From assembly GCA_026984515.1 (NCBI GenBank), contig JALSRZ010000156.1, positions 1 through 37,752 on the forward strand: DNA of 37,752 nucleotides. The letters are read 5' to 3'. The notes below the pieces were generated by a model. The model saw only the letters and a list, made by a program, of their open reading frames with translations. It had not been told where the DNA came from and searched no databases. A program made the position numbers and the translations under genes. Positions 14,986 through 23,051 of this stretch are shown in pieces. Each line of letters begins with the position of its first letter. Within the stretch, counting starts at the first letter, position 1. The stretch comes from Thiohalobacter sp. GTDB taxonomy: Bacteria > Pseudomonadota > Gammaproteobacteria > DSM-19610.

Positions 14986-17502
14986 CTAGCGCTGTGCGCG
15001 CTTGCCCCGGTTCCAGCCCAGCCAGCCGAGGAACCCGGCCAGCAGCCACCAGTCCGCCCGTTTGCCCGCTTCGACCGGCGTGGCGGCGATGCTGCAGCCA
15101 CTGGTATCACTGCCGCGGTTGTCCACGAAAATCGGCGTTCCGGCCGTGCCCAGACCACTGGGATCTTCGATAATGCCCGGGGTCTTGTTCAGGTCGTTGG
15201 CGCCATCATCCGTGATGGAGAGCTGCACGCACTGGTGTCCCACGTTCACGGTGGTCTGGTTTTCGAGCGCGATATAGGCGGCATCGCCCGGGTTCGGGCA
15301 TTCCATGCCGGAGCCGCCAGCGATAAAGGGCGCTGTCTTGACGCTGTCGATGGTGGTATCGAAATCACGCCAGGTGCCGTTATCCAGGATGCGCCAGACC
15401 GGGTTATTGGGAACACCGCCACTCAGTGGCAGCACAATATCGACCCGGCTGCCCGGCGTTACACCGCTGATGGTGTAGTCGAAGCAGCTTCCGACGCACT
15501 GCTTGTCCACGTCACCGTCCGGTGTAGTTGCGCTGGCCGCCACGCGGGTCTCGTTGTCGATGGTTCCCGAGCTGGCTTTCAGACTGCCATCCAGGAACTT
15601 GACCGTGCCTTCCAGGTGCAGTGTATAGGGTACGGCGTTGAAGCCCGAGGATGCGCCCGGCAGATCCTCGACGTGCGCTGCATAGTCCAGGACGAAGGTG
15701 GAGCCGTCCTGGCAGGGTTTGTCGCTGCAGGTGATGGTGGCGAAGCCAAGGTCTTCCGGGAACTGCGAGCTGCCGCCCAGATTGATCAGGGGGATGCCGT
15801 TCCAGGTCACGTAGTATTTAGTCCGGAAATCCAGGGTGCCATCCGCCTTGCCCGTGATGCCGCCGTTGCGGGTCAGGTCAAAGCCGGTGTTGGAGAAAAA
15901 CAGCCAGGGTGCAGAGTAGCCAGGCTGCTCGGTACCGTTGGGCTTGCCGGTATGAGAACCCGTTGCCGGCTGGTCATAGCCGATGATAAATCCGCCATCC
16001 GGGCCGGGCTCCAGTACTGTATAGATGAGCTGCGTTGCCGACACCTGCATGCTGAACCAGGATATGTCGGGTTTGATACTCTGGTCTGGCTGGCCGACGC
16101 CCGGATCGAATGCGAGGATCGGGATTACGCCGGGAGGCAGAACGGTCGGCCAGTCAGAGTTGATGCTCTGTACATCGATGCTCATCGTTGCAACATTGGA
16201 GGTGAGCGGTCCGGTCACATCGATATCTGCAACCGTGTAGGTGCAGCTGTCCATGGTGGCAACGGACGGCAGCGTCTGGCTGTAGGTGATGGTGCCGTCG
16301 GCGTTGGCGGTACAGGCGCCTACGTTGCCCGGTGCATTGGTCACCGCCACCGAGCCCACGTTGATGCCGCCCGGCAGCCCGGGTGCGTTGTTGGCGTCGG
16401 TGTCATTGGCCAGCGCGTTGATCACCAGCGAACCGCCGCCCTGGTCCAGCGCCACCGGGTTGGTGGCTACCGGGTCGTCGCCGGCAACGGGTGCCACGTT
16501 GGTCTGGACGTCGACAGTAACCAGACCCTGTTCTCCTGCCGCGCCGGGTGGTGTGCTGGTCGGCGTGAGTGAAGCGCCGGCGGAGTTTGAAACGGTATAC
16601 ACAAAGGTGTCCTGGCCGGTGAAGCTCCCGGTCGGCGTGTAGGTCACGGTATCGTCCGGGTTGTCCGCCGCCGTGCCGCTGGTGGCCGGGGTATCGATGG
16701 TCACCGACCCGGGTACGAACGGGTCTGCCGCTGCAGTCCGGTCGTTGGCGGTGACACTGATGATGCGCGGGTTTCCGGTGACGGTGGTGACGGCATCGTC
16801 GACCGCAACCGGTACCGCGCCCGGCAACGTTATCCCACCTTCCAGGTGCAGTGAATATGAAACGGTCGTAAAGCCGGCGCCGGCCACGTGGTAGGCGGCG
16901 TCGAGTGAGTAACTGCTGCCGTCCGAACAGGTGCTCGTGTCGCAGCTTATGGTCGGCGTACCGGTTTCGGTCAGCGGGATGTCAGGGATGCCGTTCCAGG
17001 TAACCGACCAGGGCAGGTTCAGCGTGACGGTGTTGCCGGTTTCGCTGGCGATGGTCGTGTTAGCGGTGGTCTGGTGCATGCCGGTATTGCTGAAGAAGTT
17101 CCACGGCTTGTCGATATTCGGGCTTTCCGAGCCGTCGGGCGCGCCGGAGTGACTGCCGCTGGCCATCTGGGTGGAACCGATGACCAGACCGTTGTTGGAT
17201 TCGATAACGGTTTTTTCGCTGGGCTGGGCGCCCGGGATGCCGTTTTGGTCCATGCTGAAGTAGGAGCCGACGATGTCGGTAATTTCATAGGCCGCCTTGT
17301 TACAGGGCGGGGTGGTGCCGTAGGTGCAGCTGACCACCTGGGCTGAGCCCAGGGTGAAGTCCAGTGTCGCACCGGTCGGCAGCGCAGCCAGCACGGAGGG
17401 TGCAGACAAACCACCCAGCAGCAGGGAAATCGAGGTTGCCAGAGCTGTTTTCCTGATGCCGTTCGAGCTGAGGGCCTGAATGGCGCTTGTGTTACGTGAC
17501 AT
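14986..17502 (-). CDS. large secreted protein: duplicated unknown domain, Ig-like repeats, anchor-U region and GC-type sorting tail
   Basis: This protein has 838 residues. A signal peptide covers about 1-40. Residues 44-223 form a domain homologous to most of the divergent neighbour at 18188. Residues about 231-335 and 338-445 are two cadherin/Big_9-like modules (AVDDAVTT, GDDPVAT, NDT). Residues about 478-634 are a second, diverged copy of the first domain (WFSM, SHTG, FFSNTG, VTWNGIP, YTLHLEG). Residues about 645-790 resemble the choice-of-anchor U region. The end is a C-terminal sorting-type tail: SGCS at 801-804, hydrophobic 818-830, then Arg/Lys. It probably becomes a cell-surface protein. 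GGAGGAGGT lies eight bases before the ATG. The target or ligand is unknown. Confidence 0.8.
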   Translation of the reverse strand: MSRNTSAIQALSSNGIRKTALATSISLLLGGLSAPSVLAALPTGATLDFTLGSAQVVSCTYGTTPPCNKAAYEITDIVGSYFSMDQNGIPGAQPSEKTVIESNNGLVIGSTQMASGSHSGAPDGSESPNIDKPWNFFSNTGMHQTTANTTIASETGNTVTLNLPWSVTWNGIPDIPLTETGTPTISCDTSTCSDGSSYSLDAAYHVAGAGFTTVSYSLHLEGGITLPGAVPVAVDDAVTTVTGNPRIISVTANDRTAAADPFVPGSVTIDTPATSGTAADNPDDTVTYTPTGSFTGQDTFVYTVSNSAGASLTPTSTPPGAAGEQGLVTVDVQTNVAPVAGDDPVATNPVALDQGGGSLVINALANDTDANNAPGLPGGINVGSVAVTNAPGNVGACTANADGTITYSQTLPSVATMDSCTYTVADIDVTGPLTSNVATMSIDVQSINSDWPTVLPPGVIPILAFDPGVGQPDQSIKPDISWFSMQVSATQLIYTVLEPGPDGGFIIGYDQPATGSHTGKPNGTEQPGYSAPWLFFSNTGFDLTRNGGITGKADGTLDFRTKYYVTWNGIPLINLGGSSQFPEDLGFATITCSDKPCQDGSTFVLDYAAHVEDLPGASSGFNAVPYTLHLEGTVKFLDGSLKASSGTIDNETRVAASATTPDGDVDKQCVGSCFDYTISGVTPGSRVDIVLPLSGGVPNNPVWRILDNGTWRDFDTTIDSVKTAPFIAGGSGMECPNPGDAAYIALENQTTVNVGHQCVQLSITDDGANDLNKTPGIIEDPSGLGTAGTPIFVDNRGSDTSGCSIAATPVEAGKRADWWLLAGFLGWLGWNRGKRAQR

Positions 17503-18100
17503 TGAAATTACCTCCTCCGAAGTATTTAAGAGCCTTTCTTGTCGGTATTCATTGGCTTGCGGGCAAGCTGCTGAGCAACTTCAGGCTATTGTGCGGTCTG
17601 GTACATAACTATATATATCCTGTGTGCGGGCATTCACCCGCGTTGCCCGGCCATGACCGCACTGGTCGGCCCGGTTGACAATGTTGTTATGGTTTCTGTC
17701 CACCGGGAACCCGTACCAGATATCAACCGGGGCTGTTTTCCCGGCTGCCCGGACACCGGGTCGCTGTCAAGGGTAGCGATAGTGTACAGCAGGGCCGGTT
17801 TTGTCAAGGCGGGTGCGGACCTGGAAATCAGTCAGGCGGTCTGCCGTGCAGGAGGGGGATCCGCGCAGGTCCGTCCATCGGGAAGGGCGCATGCTGTCGA
17901 TATTTTTAAATCCGGTCCTTGTGGTGCATCGGCAACGCCATTATTCTCGTAACTGAATGATATTAAATATATATTTATCAATTCTGTGTGCCGCTGAGCG
18001 GATTTTTTCTGTCGGAAAACCTGACACTATGGGTGAAGGCAACTGGCTGACTGCAGTGCCTGACATAATAATGCGTTGAAAAACAGGACGATTGTGTATA

Positions 18101-18116
18101 TGGCACAATGATTGCT
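18101..18116 (+). promoter_or_regulatory. sigma-54 (RpoN) promoter
   Basis: TGGCACA-N4-TTGCT matches the -24/-12 consensus TGGCACG-N4-TTGCW at all but one base, with the required 10 nt between GG and GC. It lies 71 nt before the ATG of the PEP-CTERM-like gene on the same strand, giving a leader of about 60 nt. RpoN control of PEP-CTERM genes has been reported for other floc-forming bacteria, where the regulators PrsK/PrsR are linked to the system. That regulator pair is not in this window. Confidence 0.85.
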
Positions 18117-18121
18117 CACTA

Positions 18122-18149
18122 GACACTTGCACATTCTCGCGAGAGTGTC
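18122..18149. promoter_or_regulatory. dyad with central palindrome near the predicted start site
   Basis: GACACT (18122-18127) and AGTGTC (18144-18149) are inverted copies, and TCTCGCGAGA (18135-18144) is a perfect 10-bp palindrome between them. The element covers the predicted +1 region of the sigma-54 promoter. It might be an operator or a 5' leader hairpin. Confidence 0.4.
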
Positions 18150-18187
18150 GCGTATAAATAATCACGTGTATTGAGAGGAGAACTTGA

Positions 18188-18910
18188 ATGTTCAATCGTA
18201 AAACTATTTTGTCCGCAGCTGTTGTGGCCGCAATGGGGGGCGTCAGCTTCAGTGCTTCAGCTGCCCTGACCAGCAGTGCAACACTGGACTTCAATCTGGG
18301 CGCTCCGGGTACTGTGGCCTGTAACTACGGCACCACCCCGCCCTGTAACAAGGCGTCCTACGCGCAGACCGACATCGTCGGTTCCTACTTCAGCATGGAC
18401 ACCAACGGTGACGGTGTCGTTGCTGTTGGTGAAAAGACCCCGATCGGTTCCTTCAACGGCCTGCACTTCGGTACCGCACAGGGCGCCAGCGGCAGTCACT
18501 CCGGCACTGTAGACAATTCTGAAAATCCGAATATCGATATGGCCTGGAACTTCTTCGGCAATACCGGTATGCACCAGACCCTTAGTCCGACCACGGACAA
18601 TGGTGATGGTACCATCAACCTGGACTGGAACGTAACCTGGAACGGTCTGCCCAGTATTCCGTTGGTTGCAACTTCGTCTACCACGCTCGTGTGTGACACG
18701 GCTACCTGTTCCGACAGCAGCAACTACACCATCGACGGTGCGTTCCACGTTGCCGGTGCCGGTTTCACCACGGTTGGCTACACCGTGCATCTGGAAGGCC
18801 ACGTTTCGCAGCCTACCTCCACGGTTCCGGTTCCGGCCGCTGCCTGGTTGTTCGGTTCCGGCCTGATGGGTCTGGCAGGCGTTGCACGTCGGCGCAAAAG
18901 CAAGGCCTAA
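18188..18910 (+). CDS. secreted protein with VPLPA/PEP-CTERM-like sorting signal
   Basis: This protein has 240 residues. It carries a signal peptide (1-26, ending SASA), one ~180-residue domain homologous to residues 44-223 and more weakly 478-634 of the divergent neighbour, and a C-terminal sorting signal: VPVPAAAWLFGSG (213-225), a hydrophobic stretch and ARRRKSKA. This is the gammaproteobacterial VPLPA variant of PEP-CTERM, processed by an exosortase in known systems. Residues 71-82 (DTNGDGVVAVGE) form a canonical EF-hand-type calcium loop. Paired Cys (TPPC, LVCD, TATC) suggest disulfides. A sigma-54 promoter precedes it, AGGAG lies seven bases before the ATG, and a strong terminator follows. 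Confidence 0.87.
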   Translation: MFNRKTILSAAVVAAMGGVSFSASAALTSSATLDFNLGAPGTVACNYGTTPPCNKASYAQTDIVGSYFSMDTNGDGVVAVGEKTPIGSFNGLHFGTAQGASGSHSGTVDNSENPNIDMAWNFFGNTGMHQTLSPTTDNGDGTINLDWNVTWNGLPSIPLVATSSTTLVCDTATCSDSSNYTIDGAFHVAGAGFTTVGYTVHLEGHVSQPTSTVPVPAAAWLFGSGLMGLAGVARRRKSKA

Positions 18911-18963
18911 GTAGTATCGGGCCTGTCATCGGCCGGAAGTTTCGGCTGCATGACACAAGCTTG

Positions 18964-18996
18964 AAAGGGATCCAGGGCAACCTGGATCCCTTTTTT
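18964..18996 (+). terminator. rho-independent terminator
   Basis: A perfect 13-bp stem (18964-18976 with 18981-18993) closed by a GCAA tetraloop is followed by a T-run to 18996. It ends transcription of the PEP-CTERM-like gene. Confidence 0.93.
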
Positions 18997-19034
18997 AATG
19001 TTCAGTTGCCGCCGGTTGAAGAGCGGTCGCCGGG

Positions 19035-20804
19035 TTACCCGGGGCCGAGTGCGTTGATCAGCGGCGCCAGCTGTTGTTCGTAGTGTTTCCAGCGCCCGAC
19101 CGCGCTGGAGTAGAGCGGCTTCGTGACCTGCCCGGCGCTGGCCGTGGCCACCACACGGCCATGCCGGTGGAACGCCAGGCAGGCGGGGTCCCAGTCCAGC
19201 CCGCAGAAATCGATGATCTTTCTGCACGCCGTTTCGAAATCCCCCACCAGTGTTTCGTACTCGACTTCGAGCAGGTCAATCTCCAGTACGTCCGCCCAGT
19301 GCGCCATCAGGCGCCGGTATTGCCGGTAGTAGCGGCCCAGCGCCTGCAGGTCGGTCGCGTATGGCTGGTGCCCGGAAAAATCCTGGAAATAGCAGGACAG
19401 GCAGGTATCCAGCGCTGAGCGCCGGCAATGGATGACGCGCGCGCCCGGGAACAGCAGCTGGATAAAACCCAGGTTGATGAAGTTCGCGGGCAGCTTGTCG
19501 GTAATGCGCCGGGCCGTGGGCGCCAGCGATTCCAGGTGGGTGAGGTATTGCCCGGCGAGGCGGGTCAGCCGCGCCTGGTCGAGTTGTTTCAGCGCGTCGG
19601 GCAGCAGGTTTTCTGCCCCGACCAGGGCGGGAATCGAAGCCAGCAGGTCGGGCAGGGTATCCAGTTCGCCGGCGCCCCAGGCGTGCGGGTGTGAGGCGAT
19701 AATCTGCTCCACCAGGGTGGTTCCGGAGCGTGGCATGCCGACGATGAATACGGCCGGCTCTGCAGGCTGTTCCGCGCGCGGTGCGCTGCGCACAAAGTCA
19801 CGACTGAAGGTTTCCCGGATGAGTTCGACGGACAGGTCACTTTGTTCGCCCCCGCCTGGCACAGCGCGTAATTCGTTGCCCTGGCGAAAATGTTCGAAGG
19901 CGGTGTGGTACTGGTGCAGCTGGTCATGGAAGTGCCCCAGCCGGAAGTGGATCTGCGCACGATCATCCCTGCTGAGCCGGTCGGAATCCTGCAGTGTCCT
20001 TTCCAGCAGTTCGATGGCTTCCGCTTCACGCTGCGCTGCGCGCCGTGCAATGTCCGCAAAGGCCGTGGCAATACTGGCGTCCGGGCATTGTGTGTCGATA
20101 CGCGGTTCCAGGGTGGCAAAGGCGCGCGGATAGTCGTGCCGGCTTGCGTATACATGGGCCAGCCCGGCGATGGCGGCGTCATCCGCGGGATCTGTATCGC
20201 CAGCCTTGCGGTAGTAGTGCTCGGCGTTGTCCGCATCGCCCAGTGACAGGCAGGCCCGGGCCAGCTCTTTCAGCGCAGCGCTAAAACCGGGACGGTGGCG
20301 CAGGGCATCCTGGAAGGCATTGACTGCCTCCTGCCGCAGGCCCCGGTTGCGCAGCGCTTTGCCGAGGTTGTAACAACAGTCCGCCGAGTCCGGTTTCAGT
20401 TGCAGCGCGCGGCGGAAGCAGGCGATGGCTTCGTCGGTTTGCTGCAACTCCATGCAGACGTTGCCGAGATTGTTGTAGTGCTCGGGGATGTTTGGTGCGC
20501 AGGCGATAGCCTGCCGGTAACTGCCGGCGGCATCCGCCAGCTTACCCTGATGTTTTTGTGCGAGGCCCAGGTTGTAGTGCGCGCCGGCCAGCCCTGGCGC
20601 GACCTGTATGGCCTTGCTGAAATAGCGTTCTGCGTCGGTGTAGCTGCCCTGCATCCCGCTGATGGTGCCGAGCGCCATGAGTGCGTCGATATCACGCGCA
20701 TGCAGGGCCAGGGCTTTGGAAAACAGTTTTGCGGCTTCAGTCAGCCGGCCCTGGTGGACCAGCTGCGTGGCTTTTTCCTTCAGCCGGCCCGCCCGGTCGG
20801 TCAT
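19035..20804 (-). CDS. TPR-sulfotransferase fusion protein A
   Basis: This 589-residue protein has about six tetratricopeptide repeats (residues ~5-310) followed by a PAPS-dependent sulfotransferase domain of the Sulfotransfer_3 type. The 5'-phosphosulfate loop is VGMPRSGTTL (354-363) and the 3'-phosphate motif is CRRSALDTCLS. The DKLPANF segment and CGLDWDPACL match its paralogs. There is no signal peptide, so it should act in the cytoplasm where PAPS is made. The acceptor is unknown; TPRs suggest a protein substrate or partner. It is the most diverged of the four fusions (RRSALD instead of RRDPLD). It is the last gene of a minus-strand group with the 723-residue paralog (57-nt gap) and the oxygenase. 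Confidence 0.88.
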   Translation of the reverse strand: MTDRAGRLKEKATQLVHQGRLTEAAKLFSKALALHARDIDALMALGTISGMQGSYTDAERYFSKAIQVAPGLAGAHYNLGLAQKHQGKLADAAGSYRQAIACAPNIPEHYNNLGNVCMELQQTDEAIACFRRALQLKPDSADCCYNLGKALRNRGLRQEAVNAFQDALRHRPGFSAALKELARACLSLGDADNAEHYYRKAGDTDPADDAAIAGLAHVYASRHDYPRAFATLEPRIDTQCPDASIATAFADIARRAAQREAEAIELLERTLQDSDRLSRDDRAQIHFRLGHFHDQLHQYHTAFEHFRQGNELRAVPGGGEQSDLSVELIRETFSRDFVRSAPRAEQPAEPAVFIVGMPRSGTTLVEQIIASHPHAWGAGELDTLPDLLASIPALVGAENLLPDALKQLDQARLTRLAGQYLTHLESLAPTARRITDKLPANFINLGFIQLLFPGARVIHCRRSALDTCLSCYFQDFSGHQPYATDLQALGRYYRQYRRLMAHWADVLEIDLLEVEYETLVGDFETACRKIIDFCGLDWDPACLAFHRHGRVVATASAGQVTKPLYSSAVGRWKHYEQQLAPLINALGPG

Positions 20805-20861
20805 GGTCCCGGCCTGTCGGGCGCAGCAAGGTTGGTTCGCATGCGGGCGTATCCAGGGGTG

Positions 20862-23033
20862 TCAACCGAGCGCTTCGATCAGCGGTCCCAGGTGTTTCTC
20901 GTAGTGTTTCCAGCGCGCCACGGATTTTTTATACAGCGGACGGCGTACCTGGTCGTAACTGGCGGTCGCCACAAAACGTTCGGTTTCGTGGAAGCGCAGG
21001 CAGCTGTCATCCCATTCCAGCCCGCAGAAATCCACCATGGCGCGGCTGACCGTTTCCTGGTTTTCGATCAGTTCCTCGTAGCGGACCTCGAGTACGGGAA
21101 TCTGCAGCACTTCCTGCCAGTGCGCCATCAGGCGCCGGTAGTCCCGGTAGTAGTCGGCCAGCCCGGCCAGGTCGTAGGAGTAGGCGTGGGTGCGGGAAAA
21201 ATCCTGGAAGTAGCAGGACAGGCAGGTGTCCAGCGGGTCGCGCACGCAGTGGATGACGCGGGCGTCGGGGAACAGCAGTTCAATCAGTCCCAGGAAGCGG
21301 AAATTGCCCGGCATCTTGTCGATAACCCGGGCCGCGTCCGGCGCCAGGCTGTCCAGGTGCTGCAGGTAGCCGGCCGCCAGTGCGTCGGCCTGGGCCTGCT
21401 CCAGCGCGTTTACACAGCGCGGGTAGCCCTCGCTGGTTCCCAGTGTCTCCGGCAGGCGGCTCACCATCTGCAGCAGATCGGGCAGTTCACCGGCGCCGTG
21501 CACGGACGGGTGGCTGGCCAGGATCTGTTCTACCAGGCTGGTGCCGGAACGCGGCATGCCAACCACGAATACCGGTTTTTCCGTACGCTGGCTGGCGCGT
21601 ACTGCACTGGCCATGAAGTCCTTGCTGAAGACTTCGATGATGGCGTCGATTTCCCGGGCGTGGGTCGCTGCGTCGAATTCCATGGCGCGGGCCTCGTTGC
21701 CTTTACGGTAGTGTTCGAAGGCCTTTTCGTACTGCCCGGTGGAGTCGTACAGGCGACCCAGGTTGAAATGCAGGTTGCGCTGGCTGGTGACCGGCAGCGC
21801 CTCGTCCCGGGCCAGCAGCCGCTCCATCAGTTCGATGGCATCGCCCGGGCGGTCCAGGCTCTTGCTGACCTCGGCGAATGCAACCGCCAGGTTGGTATTA
21901 TCGATGCCGCGCTCGATCCAGGGTTGCAGGCGCGCCAGTGCCTGTTGCGGGTCGCCGGCGTGCTGTTCGATGGTGGCGGTCAGGGCAACCGCGTCGGCAT
22001 TGTCCGGGTTGATCTGCAGGGCCTTTTCACAGCAGGCCATGGCCTCGTCGGGCCGGCTCCTGGTCATCAGCGCGGAGGCGAGGGTGATATAGGCGTCGCT
22101 GTATTCCGGATTCAGGCGTATGGCTTCCTGCAGGTTCTGGATGGCGGCATCGCTTTCGCCGAGCACCATGAGGGCGCTGCCGCGGCCAAACCGGGCTTCG
22201 GCATACCCCGGGAACAGTTTCAGGGCTTCGTCGTAGTGGCCCAGCGCTTCCCGGTATTGCCCCTGCGCCTGCAGGGTGGAGGCCAGCCCGTTCTCGGCCT
22301 GTGCATATTGCGGCTGCAGGCGCAGGGCCTGGCGGAAATGTTCCGCGGCGTCCGCATAATCGTGCCGGGCGTTGCAGACATACCCCAGGCCGTAGTGGCT
22401 TTCCGCGTGGTTCGGATCGAGTTCGATGGTCTTGCGGAAGGCGTCCGTGGCTTCGTCCAGCCGGCCCTGGGCGGAGAGCGACGATCCCAGCATGTACCAG
22501 GCGAGCGCCAGGCCCGGCTGGACGTTCAGCAGTTGTTGGTACAGCCTGGCCGCTTCTTCAACTTTTCCCTGTCGAAACAGTGTGTTGGCCAGATTCATCT
22601 GGGCTTCCGGCGAATCCGGCAGCAGTTCGGCTGCGCGCCGGCAATACATTTCGGCCTGTTCGTGCCGTTCCAGCATGCCGCAGATTCCGCCCAGCATGGA
22701 CCAGGCTTCCCCGTAGCTGTCGTCGTTGGCGACCGCTTTTTCCAGGCTGGCGAGGGCGTCGTCCAGCCGGCCCTGGCTGCGCTGCAGGTTGGCCAGGTAG
22801 TAGTAGGCCTCGGGCATGGATGGGTCCAGTTCGATGGCGCGCTGCAATTGTTCCTGCGCCGGTTCCGGCTGGCCGGTCTCGGCGTTGATGGTGCCCAGCA
22901 TCATCCAGGCCTCGGCTTGCCCGGGATCAGCGGCCGTGATGGCTTCGTACTGCTGCTTTGCCTCGCCCAGCCGGCCCTGTTCGACCAGTTCGAGTGCCTT
23001 GCTGAGCATGCTGCTGACATCTTGCGTTGACAT
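20862..23033 (-). CDS. TPR-sulfotransferase fusion protein B
   Basis: This 723-residue protein has about ten TPRs (residues ~5-440), then a sulfotransferase domain starting near residue 485. The PAPS loop is VGMPRSGTSLVEQ, the 3'-phosphate motif is VRDPLDTCLS, and conserved family segments are DKMPGNF, CYFQDFSRTHAYSYDL and ATASYDQVRRPLY. It is cytoplasmic by the absence of a signal. It lies 18 nt downstream of the SyrP/TauD-like oxygenase gene and 57 nt before paralog A, so the three are likely one operon. A GAGGACACAGG stretch before the ATG may serve as ribosome site. Substrate unknown. Confidence 0.9.
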   Translation of the reverse strand: MSTQDVSSMLSKALELVEQGRLGEAKQQYEAITAADPGQAEAWMMLGTINAETGQPEPAQEQLQRAIELDPSMPEAYYYLANLQRSQGRLDDALASLEKAVANDDSYGEAWSMLGGICGMLERHEQAEMYCRRAAELLPDSPEAQMNLANTLFRQGKVEEAARLYQQLLNVQPGLALAWYMLGSSLSAQGRLDEATDAFRKTIELDPNHAESHYGLGYVCNARHDYADAAEHFRQALRLQPQYAQAENGLASTLQAQGQYREALGHYDEALKLFPGYAEARFGRGSALMVLGESDAAIQNLQEAIRLNPEYSDAYITLASALMTRSRPDEAMACCEKALQINPDNADAVALTATIEQHAGDPQQALARLQPWIERGIDNTNLAVAFAEVSKSLDRPGDAIELMERLLARDEALPVTSQRNLHFNLGRLYDSTGQYEKAFEHYRKGNEARAMEFDAATHAREIDAIIEVFSKDFMASAVRASQRTEKPVFVVGMPRSGTSLVEQILASHPSVHGAGELPDLLQMVSRLPETLGTSEGYPRCVNALEQAQADALAAGYLQHLDSLAPDAARVIDKMPGNFRFLGLIELLFPDARVIHCVRDPLDTCLSCYFQDFSRTHAYSYDLAGLADYYRDYRRLMAHWQEVLQIPVLEVRYEELIENQETVSRAMVDFCGLEWDDSCLRFHETERFVATASYDQVRRPLYKKSVARWKHYEKHLGPLIEALG

Positions 23034-23051
23034 GTACCTGTGTCCTCGTTT

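Larger units (their letters stand above)
17503..18187. other. 685-bp divergent intergenic region
   Basis: This separates two divergent sister-protein genes. The left end holds a strong ribosome site for the leftward gene and an A/T run (about 17610-17618) that could serve its promoter. The middle (17640-17940) is GC-rich and seems empty. The right end turns AT-rich (about 17945-17985), then holds a TGTC-N9-GACA dyad (18010-18026), a sigma-54 promoter (18101-18116) and a dyad at 18122-18149 before the rightward gene. Confidence 0.7.

Noticed and set aside
17653-17952. 99-codon open frame in the divergent intergenic region
   Set aside because: No ribosome site, no domain or membrane pattern, and a composition like chance translation of GC-rich intergenic DNA.
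17990-18007. Short CCGC/GCGG hairpin followed by six T residues
   Set aside because: The stem has only four base pairs and no gene ends upstream on that strand, so a terminator call is not supported.
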